From Bacillota bacterium (lineage in GTDB: Bacteria; Bacillota; Clostridia; Christensenellales; CAG-138), in assembly GCA_023435855.1 (NCBI GenBank), contig JAEZLG010000100.1, forward strand, positions 1-6,077: a DNA stretch of 6,077 nt, written 5' to 3'. Below are positions 1 to 5,393 of this stretch, in pieces. The notes under the pieces are model-generated. The model was not told the DNA's origin. It made no database searches and saw only the letters and a list, made by a program, of their open reading frames with translations. Numbering within the stretch: the stretch's first letter is position 1; every line of letters starts with the position of its first letter. The position numbers were made by a program, and so were the translations under genes.

Positions 1-753
1 TTTATATTCCGCATACGCGAGTTTGAGCAGATGGAACTCGAATTCTTCTGTGAACCCGGCACGGAGCTCACATGGTATACGTACTGGACGGACTTCTGCA
101 AAAACTTTCTTCTTTCGCTTGGACTTAAAGAAGAAAACCTAACCATGCGTGAACACGACAAAGCGGAACTAAGCCACTACTCCAACGGCACCACCGATAT
201 CGAATATGAGTTCCCGTTCGGCCGCGGTGAGCTTTGGGGAATTGCCAGCCGTACGGATTTCGACCTTAAGGCGCATACAGAGCATTCGGGCACTGTGCTC
301 GACTATCAGGATCCCTTTACAAACGAGCGCTTCGTTCCCTATTGCGTCGAACCTTCTTTGGGTGCAGACCGCGTACTGCTCGCATTTTTGTGTGACGCGT
401 ACGAAGAAGAAACTCTTCCGGACGGCGATGTACGAAATATCTTGCACCTCCACCCCGCACTCGCACCTTTCAAGGCCTCCGTGTTCCCGCTTCAAAAGAA
501 CAAGCTGGGCGACAAGGCAAAGGAAGTCTACACCATGCTCTCAAAGTACTTCATGGTGGATTACGACGAGACGGGTGCTATCGGCAAGCGTTACCGCCGT
601 GCGGATGAAATCGGTACGCCGTACTGCATTACGGTGGACTTTGATACCCTCGAGGACAACACCGTAACCGTACGCGACCGCGACACCATGGCGCAGGAGC
701 GCATCGCAATCGACAAGCTCGTGAAGTACATCGAAGATAAACTCGTATTCTAA
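1..753 (+). CDS. glyS: Glycyl-tRNA synthetase, single-chain (alpha2) type, C-terminal part; start lies outside the window
   Basis: This cytoplasmic class II aminoacyl-tRNA synthetase charges tRNA-Gly with glycine using ATP. The frame is open from base 1 ([16 protein letters not shown]), which matches the region just after motif 2, so the ATG at 31 is an internal methionine. About 250 codons are present; the family is usually about 460 residues, so roughly 210 are missing upstream. Visible landmarks are [19 protein letters not shown] and [15 protein letters not shown] of the catalytic core, then class II motif 3 in [17 protein letters not shown] with its ATP-binding arginine. The anticodon-binding domain follows, from about [17 protein letters not shown] through [20 protein letters not shown] and [14 protein letters not shown] to the end. 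This is the single-chain enzyme, unrelated to the alpha2beta2 GlyQ/GlyS form despite the shared symbol. The frame is intact to the TAA, and a hairpin terminator begins 14 bp later. The gene converges on the minus-strand block. No promoter or T-box can be judged because the 5' end is absent. Confidence 0.97.
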   Translation, partial: FIFRIREFEQMELEFFCEPGTELTWYTYWTDFCKNFLLSLGLKEENLTMREHDKAELSHYSNGTTDIEYEFPFGRGELWGIASRTDFDLKAHTEHSGTVLDYQDPFTNERFVPYCVEPSLGADRVLLAFLCDAYEEETLPDGDVRNILHLHPALAPFKASVFPLQKNKLGDKAKEVYTMLSKYFMVDYDETGAIGKRYRRADEIGTPYCITVDFDTLEDNTVTVRDRDTMAQERIAIDKLVKYIEDKLVF

Positions 754-766
754 AGCTTCTTACACG

Positions 767-798
767 AAACAGGGCCGCTTATAAAGCGACCCTGTTTT
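767..798 (+). terminator. Intrinsic terminator of glyS, possibly acting in both directions
   Basis: The arm AAACAGGG plus CGCTT (767-780) pairs with AAGCG plus CCCTGTTT (784-797). There is one C-A mismatch (775/789) and a three-base loop, giving 13 pairs. On the plus strand TTTT then CTATT follows, ending glyS. It lies between convergent genes. Read on the minus strand the U-run is only three bases, so termination of the kinase-like gene (stop at 832) is plausible but weaker. Confidence 0.82.
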
Positions 799-831
799 CT
801 ATTAATCAGTTTATATAAGCACAGACGGTTC

Positions 832-1278
832 TCAACGAGCTTCACCCGCCAGCTTTACAATCTGCGCACATACCTCATCTAAATCCGTCTCACCGGACAC
901 GATACGGATATCGTGTGCTGCTTGGTCAAAACATCCATGCTTTTTTTCAAGCATCAACGAAACCGGCGCAGGTAGATTCCCATGCATACGCGCAGCAAAG
1001 CGTTCTTTGATGAGAGCTAGCTCCGCCGTCACCAGTACGCGAAGCGCACCTTCCGGTAAAAGCGCTACATGCTCTTTTTCGGAAATGACGTAGATGATGT
1101 TGCCGGAGGCCATCGCTCCCTCCAACTTTTGCTGAAACGCTTCCTTCGCGGCAGCCTCACTTTTTGCCAATTTTAAATAGTCCTTGCCGCTAAACACATC
1201 CGCTTTAAGCTCATGTTTAAGCCTTTCCGCCAGCGTGCTTTTTCCCGTGCAGCTTTCTCCGATAATTCCAATCACCAT
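832..1278 (-). CDS. Small P-loop kinase-like protein (cytidylate/adenylate kinase fold), substrate unknown
   Basis: This 148-residue protein begins MVIGIIGESCTGKSTLAERL. Residues 7-14 form a Walker A motif of GxxxxGKS type (G7, G12, K13, S14) directly after the first beta strand, as in small nucleotide and metabolite kinases. Residues 61-65 (IIYVI) look like a second core strand. ERFAARMHGNLPAPVSLMLEKKHGCFD (about 92-118) has arginines and lysines where the lid of cytidylate-kinase-like proteins closes over phosphate; R93 and R97 are candidate phosphate-contacting residues. DIRIV (123-127) resembles the last strand. There is no signal peptide or membrane segment, so it should be cytoplasmic. 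It is shorter than true CMP kinase (about 220 residues) and adenylate kinase (about 215), so neither name is justified. The start is fixed by AGGAGGG (1286-1292) seven bases upstream. It lies after glmM, but the glmM terminator sits between them. Kinase-like chemistry is inferred from the fold; the substrate is unknown, and it could be a nucleoside, cofactor or RNA-end kinase. Confidence 0.85.
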   Translation of the reverse strand: MVIGIIGESCTGKSTLAERLKHELKADVFSGKDYLKLAKSEAAAKEAFQQKLEGAMASGNIIYVISEKEHVALLPEGALRVLVTAELALIKERFAARMHGNLPAPVSLMLEKKHGCFDQAAHDIRIVSGETDLDEVCAQIVKLAGEAR

Positions 1279-1304
1279 CTAGGTTCCCTCCTGTATTCCG
1301 GTTT

Positions 1305-1342
1305 CAAAAAAATTACCCGACAGTTTCCCGCCGGGTATTTTA
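1305..1342 (-). terminator. Intrinsic terminator downstream of glmM
   Basis: On the minus strand TACCCG (1337-1332) pairs with CGGGTA (1319-1314) around a 12-base loop. After one mismatch, AAA/TTT pairing extends the stem (1340-1342 with 1310-1312). A run of seven U follows (1311-1305 with the bases next to it). It starts 16 bases after the glmM stop and ends 13 bases before the Shine-Dalgarno of the kinase-like gene. The large loop and short GC core suggest partial rather than complete termination. Confidence 0.65.
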
Positions 1343-1357
1343 GATAGCAAAAGCGGT

Positions 1358-2716
1358 TTATGCTTTAATCTTTCCCTCATGGTTGCGCTCAAGTATTTTG
1401 GCAAGCGCTATGGCATGGCGGCTTATGACGTTTTCATCCTGCCCTTCAAGCATGATGCGGATTAACGGCTCCGTACCGGAGGCGCGCACAAGCACGCGGC
1501 CGGACGATTTGAGTTCATTGTCTATACTTTGTATTGCCGCCTTCAGCTCCGCGTCATTTATGGCAGCCTGCTTGCGCTCGTTATCAACTCGCACATTCAC
1601 GAGTACTTGCGGGTAAATGGGTATATCCGAGGCAAGCTGCGACATACTTTTCTTGGTACTACGTAATATGTTTAGTACCTGAATGGCAGTGAGCATGCCG
1701 TCACCCGTGGTGTTGAGGTCCAAGAAAATCACATGGCCGGATTGTTCACCGCCCAATGCGTAATCTTCCTTGAGCATGCGCTCCATCACGTAGCGGTCGC
1801 CTACGGCGGTTTCGGATATATGAACGCCACGCTCTTTCATACGCACCTTTAAGCCCAGGTTAGACATGACGGTGATAACGAGTGTATCGTTTTTGAGCCT
1901 CAATTCTTCCTTCATCGCCAGAGCACATATACCCAGTATTCTGTCACCGTCTACGATATTGCCGAACTCATCCGCTGCGATTACCCTATCGGCATCGCCG
2001 TCGAAGGCAAACCCGGCGTCAGCACCCGTTTCCGTTACGAGTTCCTGGAGCCGCTCAACATGCATAGAGCCACATTTTTCATTGATGTTGTTACCGTCAG
2101 GCTCGTCAGCACAAGATATGACATCCGCACCGAGCGATGAAAACACTTCCCGAGCGATATTGGAAGAAGCGCCGTTCGCACAGTCGAGTACCACGCGGAG
2201 GCCATCAAAGCGCGTACGAGCGGTAGATTTTAAAAAGGACGCGTATTCGGACGCCGCACGTTTCGCTTTAATCACATGCCCCACGTCCGTACCGGTCGGC
2301 CTTTGTAACGGTACATCGTCTTTGATCATACGCTCAATTTCGTCCTCGAGCTCGTCGGGCAGTTTATATCCTTTTGCGTTGAACCACTTGATGCCGTTAT
2401 ACTCCATGGTGTTGTGTGATGCGCTTACCATGACAGCTGCGTCCGCCTCATACAATCGCACAAGATATGCTAAAGCTGGTGTCGGGATAACGCCAACGTC
2501 GATTACATCGCCACCCACAGAGCAGATACCGGCTGTAAGCGCTGCACTAAGCATATCACCCGAGCGCCGCGTATCCATACCGACGAGTATCCTGGGGTTA
2601 TGCACTTCGTTCGTCAAAACATATGCTCCGCATGCGCCGATATTCATCGCAAGCTCGCATGTAAGGTCCTTGTTAGCGATTCCCCGCACGCCATCTGTAC
2701 CAAAAAGCCTTGCCAT
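1358..2716 (-). CDS. glmM: Phosphoglucosamine mutase
   Basis: GlmM interconverts glucosamine-6-phosphate and glucosamine-1-phosphate, the cytoplasmic step before UDP-GlcNAc that feeds peptidoglycan and other amino-sugar polymers. The 452-residue length is typical (about 445-450). The N-terminus MARLFGTDGVRGIAN is characteristic of GlmM. The catalytic phosphoserine loop is VMVSASHNT (96-103), with S100 as the predicted phosphorylated serine. The Mg2+ loop DGDADR is at 239-244, the sugar-binding loop GGEQSGH at 322-328, and the phosphate-binding loop RASGTEPLIR at 411-420, so all four domains are complete. In the first loop the usual proline after SASHN is threonine; the catalytic residues are intact, so activity is expected. 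The family normally needs phosphorylation of the serine for activity. GGAGGA (2723-2728) lies six bases before the ATG, in the 18-bp gap after trxB, so the two genes are almost certainly cotranscribed. A U-tailed hairpin follows the stop. The cdaA-cdaR (c-di-AMP cyclase) neighbours common for glmM in Firmicutes are absent here. Confidence 0.98.
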   Translation of the reverse strand: MARLFGTDGVRGIANKDLTCELAMNIGACGAYVLTNEVHNPRILVGMDTRRSGDMLSAALTAGICSVGGDVIDVGVIPTPALAYLVRLYEADAAVMVSASHNTMEYNGIKWFNAKGYKLPDELEDEIERMIKDDVPLQRPTGTDVGHVIKAKRAASEYASFLKSTARTRFDGLRVVLDCANGASSNIAREVFSSLGADVISCADEPDGNNINEKCGSMHVERLQELVTETGADAGFAFDGDADRVIAADEFGNIVDGDRILGICALAMKEELRLKNDTLVITVMSNLGLKVRMKERGVHISETAVGDRYVMERMLKEDYALGGEQSGHVIFLDLNTTGDGMLTAIQVLNILRSTKKSMSQLASDIPIYPQVLVNVRVDNERKQAAINDAELKAAIQSIDNELKSSGRVLVRASGTEPLIRIMLEGQDENVISRHAIALAKILERNHEGKIKA

Positions 2717-2734
2717 AACCCGTCCTCCGTAATG

Positions 2735-3640
2735 TCAGATCATAATATGTTCAACGGCTGAAGTAGCTGCGACAGCGCCGTCTGCTACGGCGGTAACGAT
2801 TTGCCTTAATGGTGTGTTACGCACGTCGCCTGCAGCGTAAACGCCTTTCACGGAGGTATTCATATGTTCGTCGGTTTTGATGTAGCCACCCTCGTTAAGA
2901 TCGAGAATACCCTTGAATAGAGCTGTGTTTGGCACGATACCTACGGCAACAAAGATACCCTCCAAGCTAAGCTCTCTTTCCTCACCCGATGTGTTTTTCA
3001 CAACGAGGCCCGTTACTTCCTTGTCGCCCAAAATACGCTCGGGGACACTGTTCCATACAAATTCGATCTTTGGCTCGTTGAAAGCAGCCTTTTGCAGAAT
3101 GTCCGTCGCACGAAGTGCGTCGCGCCTATGCACGACGTACACCTTATTCACAAAATGCGCTAGATAGAGCGCGTCCGCAACAGCGGTATCGCCGCCGCCA
3201 ATAACAGCTACGTTGCGGTTTTTGAAGAAAGCGCCGTCACAGGTAGCGCAATAAGAAATGCCTGCTCCTATGAGCTCTTCCTCGCGTGCGATTTTGAGCT
3301 TGCGCGGCGAAGCGCCCGTAGCGATGATTACAGCTTTCGCTTCATATTCCTTACCCGGTGTTTTTACTCGTTTTACGGGACCATTGAATTCTACAGCCAC
3401 GACCTCCTCGGTCACGGTTTGAAGGCCGAAGCTTTGCGCCTGCTTTTCAAGCTTTGCCGCCAGCGAAAAGCCGTCTACGCCCTGCTCAAAGCCGGGATAA
3501 TTTTCTACGTTCATCGTTTTGGTCATCTGCCCGCCGGGATACATGCTCTCAAAAAGCAAAGCACATCTGCCGCTTCTTGCGGCATAGATGCCCGCCGCAA
3601 GTCCCGCAGGCCCGCCGCCGATGATGATGATATCCTTCAT
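2735..3640 (-). CDS. trxB: Thioredoxin reductase (NADPH, FAD)
   Basis: This low-molecular-weight flavoprotein passes electrons from NADPH through FAD and a redox disulfide to thioredoxin in the cytoplasm. The FAD-binding GGGPAG is at residues 8-13, followed by YPGGQ (34-38) and ENYPGF (46-51). The redox-active CATC is at 131-134. The second nucleotide-binding loop is VIGGGDTAVADAL (146-158). HRRDALRA (171-178) carries the HRRxxxR basic pattern that binds the 2'-phosphate of NADPH, favouring NADPH over ferredoxin-type relatives. The C-terminal FAD motif GVYAAGDVR (266-274) is followed by RQIVTAVADGAVAA. At 301 residues it is slightly shorter than the E. coli enzyme (about 320) but looks complete. 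GAGG (3647-3650) lies six bases before the ATG. An extended -10 promoter lies about 70 bp upstream, and glmM follows after 18 bp. No thioredoxin gene is in the window, so its partner is encoded elsewhere. Other flavin disulfide reductases are possible but fit less well. Confidence 0.96.
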   Translation of the reverse strand: MKDIIIIGGGPAGLAAGIYAARSGRCALLFESMYPGGQMTKTMNVENYPGFEQGVDGFSLAAKLEKQAQSFGLQTVTEEVVAVEFNGPVKRVKTPGKEYEAKAVIIATGASPRKLKIAREEELIGAGISYCATCDGAFFKNRNVAVIGGGDTAVADALYLAHFVNKVYVVHRRDALRATDILQKAAFNEPKIEFVWNSVPERILGDKEVTGLVVKNTSGEERELSLEGIFVAVGIVPNTALFKGILDLNEGGYIKTDEHMNTSVKGVYAAGDVRNTPLRQIVTAVADGAVAATSAVEHIMI

Positions 3641-3676
3641 ACAATACCTCGGTTTTCGTATTTCTGCCGTTAAAAC

Positions 3677-3693
3677 AAGGGAGTTGAACCCTT
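3677..3693 (-). other. tRNA T-arm-like hairpin in the trxB leader
   Basis: On the minus strand AAGGG-TTCAACT-CCCTT forms a five-pair stem with a seven-base loop. The loop fits the TTCRANY consensus of a tRNA T-loop exactly, and the closing G-C pair sits where tRNA has G53-C61. The next bases are TGTTTTA and then CGG, not CCA. I find no matching acceptor strand, D-arm or anticodon arm upstream, so this is not a tRNA gene. It lies inside the predicted trxB 5' leader, about 36 bases before the start codon. It may be coincidence, a relic, or a small leader hairpin with a weak GTTTTAA tail. Confidence 0.35.
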
Positions 3694-3710
3694 ACCGGAC
3701 TGTACTGACT

Positions 3711-3739
3711 AGTATAACATATTCCCCGCTAAACAATAA
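3711..3739 (-). promoter_or_regulatory. Extended -10 promoter for trxB-glmM
   Basis: On the minus strand TGTTATACT (3719-3711) is an extended -10 element with TATACT as its core. The hexamer 17 bases upstream is TTATTG (3739-3734), a weak -35, which fits an extended -10 promoter. Transcription would begin near 3704, giving a leader of about 64 bases before trxB. It lies downstream of the rpsI terminator, so trxB-glmM can be expressed independently of the ribosomal protein genes. Confidence 0.6.
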
Positions 3740-3794
3740 AGCAATCTACTTTGGACTTTAAAGGCGGTAACAAAGTCACGAATGTAGAGATATC

Positions 3795-3822
3795 AAAAAA
3801 GCCCGAACGGATTCGGGCTTTT
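3795..3822 (-). terminator. Strong intrinsic terminator of the rplM-rpsI operon
   Basis: On the minus strand AAAAGCCCGAA (3822-3812) pairs perfectly over 11 bases with TTCGGGCTTTT (3807-3797) around the tetraloop TCCG. The U-run continues to 3795. It begins 14 bases after the rpsI stop codon. Confidence 0.93.
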
Positions 3823-3836
3823 GAAATGCTGCGAAA

Positions 3837-4229
3837 TTAACGCTTGGAGAACTGGGGCGCGCGACGTGCGGCCTTGAGACCGTATTTCTTACGCTCCTTC
3901 ATGCGCGGGTCGCGCGTGAGGAAGCCGGCCTTTTTAAGTTCAGCACGAAGTGCGGGATCCGCAACGATGAGTGCACGGGCGATGCCGTGACGGATTGCAC
4001 CCGCTTGGCCGGTGGTACCGCCGCCGTACACGTTGACAAACACATCGTACTTGGAAAGATTGTTTGTAAGTGTCAAGGGTGCGCGGGCGATCATTTTAAG
4101 GGTCTCATACCCAAAGTAATTTTCGAGATCGCGCTTGTTGACCGTGAAAGTGCCTGTGCCCGGGAACAGACGAACGCGGGCAATGGACTTTTTGCGCCTT
4201 CCGGTGCCTAAAAATTGAGCTGTTGCCAT
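3837..4229 (-). CDS. rpsI: 30S ribosomal protein S9
   Basis: S9 is a small-subunit protein of the 30S head whose C-terminal tail reaches the P-site tRNA. The 130-residue length is standard for bacterial S9. The start [18 protein letters not shown] (4-21) is the conserved N-terminal strand. The family signature [19 protein letters not shown] occupies 69-87. The tail ends [12 protein letters not shown] (119-130), keeping the conserved Ser-Lys-Arg terminus. AAGGAGGA (4237-4244), seven bases before the ATG, fixes the start. The gene follows rplM after 18 bp, the usual L13-S9 pair, and a strong hairpin terminator follows it. Regulation probably comes from the promoter and leader in front of rplM, since no promoter is visible between the two genes. 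Confidence 0.99.
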   Translation of the reverse strand: MATAQFLGTGRRKKSIARVRLFPGTGTFTVNKRDLENYFGYETLKMIARAPLTLTNNLSKYDVFVNVYGGGTTGQAGAIRHGIARALIVADPALRAELKKAGFLTRDPRMKERKKYGLKAARRAPQFSKR

Positions 4230-4247
4230 GTTTCGTTCCTCCTTCCC

Positions 4248-4679
4248 TTATTTGAGCACGAGCGTTTCGGGCATCTGCGCGGCATGCTCGTGGTTAGGCC
4301 CGCGGTAAACGCGGAGCTTCTTGAGCATCTTGCGGCCCAGAGGACCCTTGGGCATCATGCGGCGAATGGATTCGTACACTGCAAACTCGGGCTTCTTGGA
4401 AAGGAGTTCGCGGTACGGTATCTCACGGAGGCTTCCGGGAAATTCGCTATGCGTGTAGTACATTTTATTATCGAGCTTTTTGCCGGTCAACACGACCTTA
4501 TCCGCATTGATTATGATGACGTGGTCGCCGGTGTCGACGTGCGGCGTAAAAATCGGCTTATGCTTACCACGAAGTATAGTGGCTACCTGAGTAGACAAAC
4601 GGCCGAGAACCTTGTCGGTCGCATCCACAACATACCACTTACGTTCGAGGGTTTCGCCTTTTGCCATATAGGTTTTCAT
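4248..4679 (-). CDS. rplM: 50S ribosomal protein L13
   Basis: L13 is an early-assembling large-subunit protein that binds 23S rRNA. The 143 residues match the usual length. Diagnostic stretches are [20 protein letters not shown] at the N-terminus, [19 protein letters not shown] (24-42), [19 protein letters not shown] (44-62), [12 protein letters not shown] (64-75), the [15 protein letters not shown] segment (108-122) and the tail [16 protein letters not shown] (123-138). Met1 is chosen over Met5 because the family normally begins MKTYMAK and GGAGGA (4686-4691) is six bases from Met1. It heads the two-gene operon with rpsI, behind a near-consensus promoter and a folded leader of about 100 bases that probably gives feedback control by L13. 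truA, the common upstream neighbour in Firmicutes, is not present; trmL is upstream instead, as a separate unit. Confidence 0.99.
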   Translation of the reverse strand: MKTYMAKGETLERKWYVVDATDKVLGRLSTQVATILRGKHKPIFTPHVDTGDHVIIINADKVVLTGKKLDNKMYYTHSEFPGSLREIPYRELLSKKPEFAVYESIRRMMPKGPLGRKMLKKLRVYRGPNHEHAAQMPETLVLK

Positions 4680-4779
4680 GGCTCATCCTCCAAAGGTTGA
4701 TGTTTTGCATTGTCAGAGGAAGGGCGTTCCCTGCGAGCCGGGGCTGTGGCCGCATTGCGCCTGTCCTAACGAACACACT
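4680..4779 (-). ncRNA. Structured rplM 5' leader, candidate L13 autoregulatory leader
   Basis: The untranslated leader of rplM can fold as follows on the minus strand. P1 pairs AGGA-ca-GGCG (4767-4758) with CGCC-cu-UCCU (4726-4717), four pairs on each side of a 2x2 internal loop. P1 encloses P2, in which UGCG-GCC (4754-4748) pairs with GGC-u-CGCA (4739-4732): seven pairs, one bulged U, and the loop ACAGCCCC (4747-4740). P2 is flanked inside P1 by CAA and GGGAA. The structure ends about 25 bases before the Shine-Dalgarno, and there is no U-run, so it is not a terminator. Known background: Firmicutes carry a conserved leader before rplM (Rfam L13_leader). Location, size and two-stem shape suggest that family; membership is inferred, not tested. 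Confidence 0.72.
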
Positions 4780-4784
4780 ATGGT

Positions 4785-4813
4785 ATTTTATCCAATCCTT
4801 TTCATGATGTCAA
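4785..4813 (-). promoter_or_regulatory. Near-consensus sigma-A promoter for rplM-rpsI
   Basis: On the minus strand TTGACA (4813-4808) is a perfect -35, separated by exactly 17 bases from TAAAAT (4790-4785), which has one mismatch to TATAAT. Transcription would start near 4779-4778. It lies 47 bases after the trmL stop codon. Such strength is expected for ribosomal protein genes. Confidence 0.9.
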
Positions 4814-4860
4814 GGAGAAAAGCACGGAAAACGGTAATATCGGCCGATTATTTTCGCAAT

Positions 4861-5322
4861 TTACTCGAGTCCCGTAAAACCGGTTTGTCGAAGTGCTTCA
4901 TAAAGCGCAAGCGCCGCGGAATTGGATAGGTTTAATGAGCGCTGTTCTTTTTTCATCGGGATTCGCACAGCGTCATTTGCGCGGCGGCTTAAAAGCTTTT
5001 CGCCAAGTCCCGCCGTTTCCTTTCCAAACACCAAAAAATCGCCGTCACGATAGCTTACATCAGCATATACGCGGTTTGCGTGTGTGGAAAAGAGGAAAAA
5101 CCTCGCATTAGGATTCTTCTTCTCCACCTCTTCAAACGAATCGTAATACGTTATGTCAAGGTCCTGCCAGTAATCGAGGCCTGCGCGTTTAAGCTTAGCG
5201 TCGTCGATTGTAAACCCGAGCGGACGAACAAGATGCAGCCTGGTGCCGGTCACGGCACAGGTGCGTGATATGTTACCCGTATTCTGCGGAATTTCCGGTT
5301 CTACCAAGACGATGTTAAACAT
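4861..5322 (-). CDS. trmL: tRNA (cytidine(34)/uridine(34)-2'-O)-methyltransferase, SPOUT family
   Basis: TrmL transfers a methyl group from S-adenosylmethionine to the ribose 2'-OH of the wobble base 34 of certain tRNAs (tRNA-Leu isoacceptors in E. coli). It is a small cytoplasmic enzyme with a C-terminal trefoil knot. The 153-residue length is typical. MFNIVLVEPEIPQNTGNISR (1-20) is the family N-terminus with the NTGN-I-R motif. RLHLVRPLGF (28-37) and KRAGLDYW (45-52) follow. The knot region has LVFGKETAGL (97-106), IPM (121-123) and RSLNLSNSAALALYEALRQ (128-146), which form the cofactor pocket in characterised members. GGAGG (5328-5332) is five bases before the ATG, and a consensus-like promoter lies just upstream. 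No clear terminator separates its stop from the rplM promoter. The SPOUT family assignment is secure; exact tRNA targets are inferred from homologues. Confidence 0.95.
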   Translation of the reverse strand: MFNIVLVEPEIPQNTGNISRTCAVTGTRLHLVRPLGFTIDDAKLKRAGLDYWQDLDITYYDSFEEVEKKNPNARFFLFSTHANRVYADVSYRDGDFLVFGKETAGLGEKLLSRRANDAVRIPMKKEQRSLNLSNSAALALYEALRQTGFTGLE

Positions 5323-5357
5323 GCGCGCCTCCGTACTTTAGTAAAGCAACGAATTTT

Positions 5358-5386
5358 ATTGTATACGCGCACACATCTTTTTTCAA
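5358..5386 (-). promoter_or_regulatory. Sigma-A promoter for trmL
   Basis: On the minus strand TTGAAA (5386-5381) is a -35 with one mismatch, followed after exactly 17 bases by TACAAT (5363-5358), also one mismatch from consensus. Transcription would start near 5351, leaving a leader of about 29 bases. A small dyad CTTTAGTAAAG (5336-5346) lies just after the predicted start point; its one-base loop makes it a poor RNA hairpin. The -35 begins seven bases after the stop codon of the upstream gene. Confidence 0.82.
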
Positions 5387-5393
5387 GCCCCGC

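Noticed and set aside
206..667. Second plus-strand open frame inside glyS
   Set aside because: It is frame-shifted relative to a clear GlyRS sequence, rich in Arg, Ser and Thr as expected of a shadow frame, and has no start signal.
1866..2732. Long plus-strand open frame (about 288 codons) opposite glmM
   Set aside because: It is fully antisense to an intact GlmM with all family motifs, its translation is serine-rich and low in complexity, and no ribosome binding site or recognisable domain was seen.
3641..3836. Possible complete tRNA on the minus strand, suggested by the T-arm motif
   Set aside because: No acceptor partner for TGTTTTA, no D-arm, a mismatched anticodon stem and no CCA end; kept only as a T-arm-like hairpin.
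4215..4700. Plus-strand open frame of about 161 codons opposite rplM and the start of rpsI
   Set aside because: It is a mirror of two highly conserved ribosomal protein genes; its translation resembles no family I know.
4839..4848. Perfect 10-bp palindrome ATCGGCCGAT between trmL and the rplM promoter, considered as a terminator or operator
   Set aside because: As RNA it has no usable loop or U-tail. As a DNA site it is a single short dyad about 25 bp upstream of the -35 with no second copy seen, so chance is the simplest explanation.
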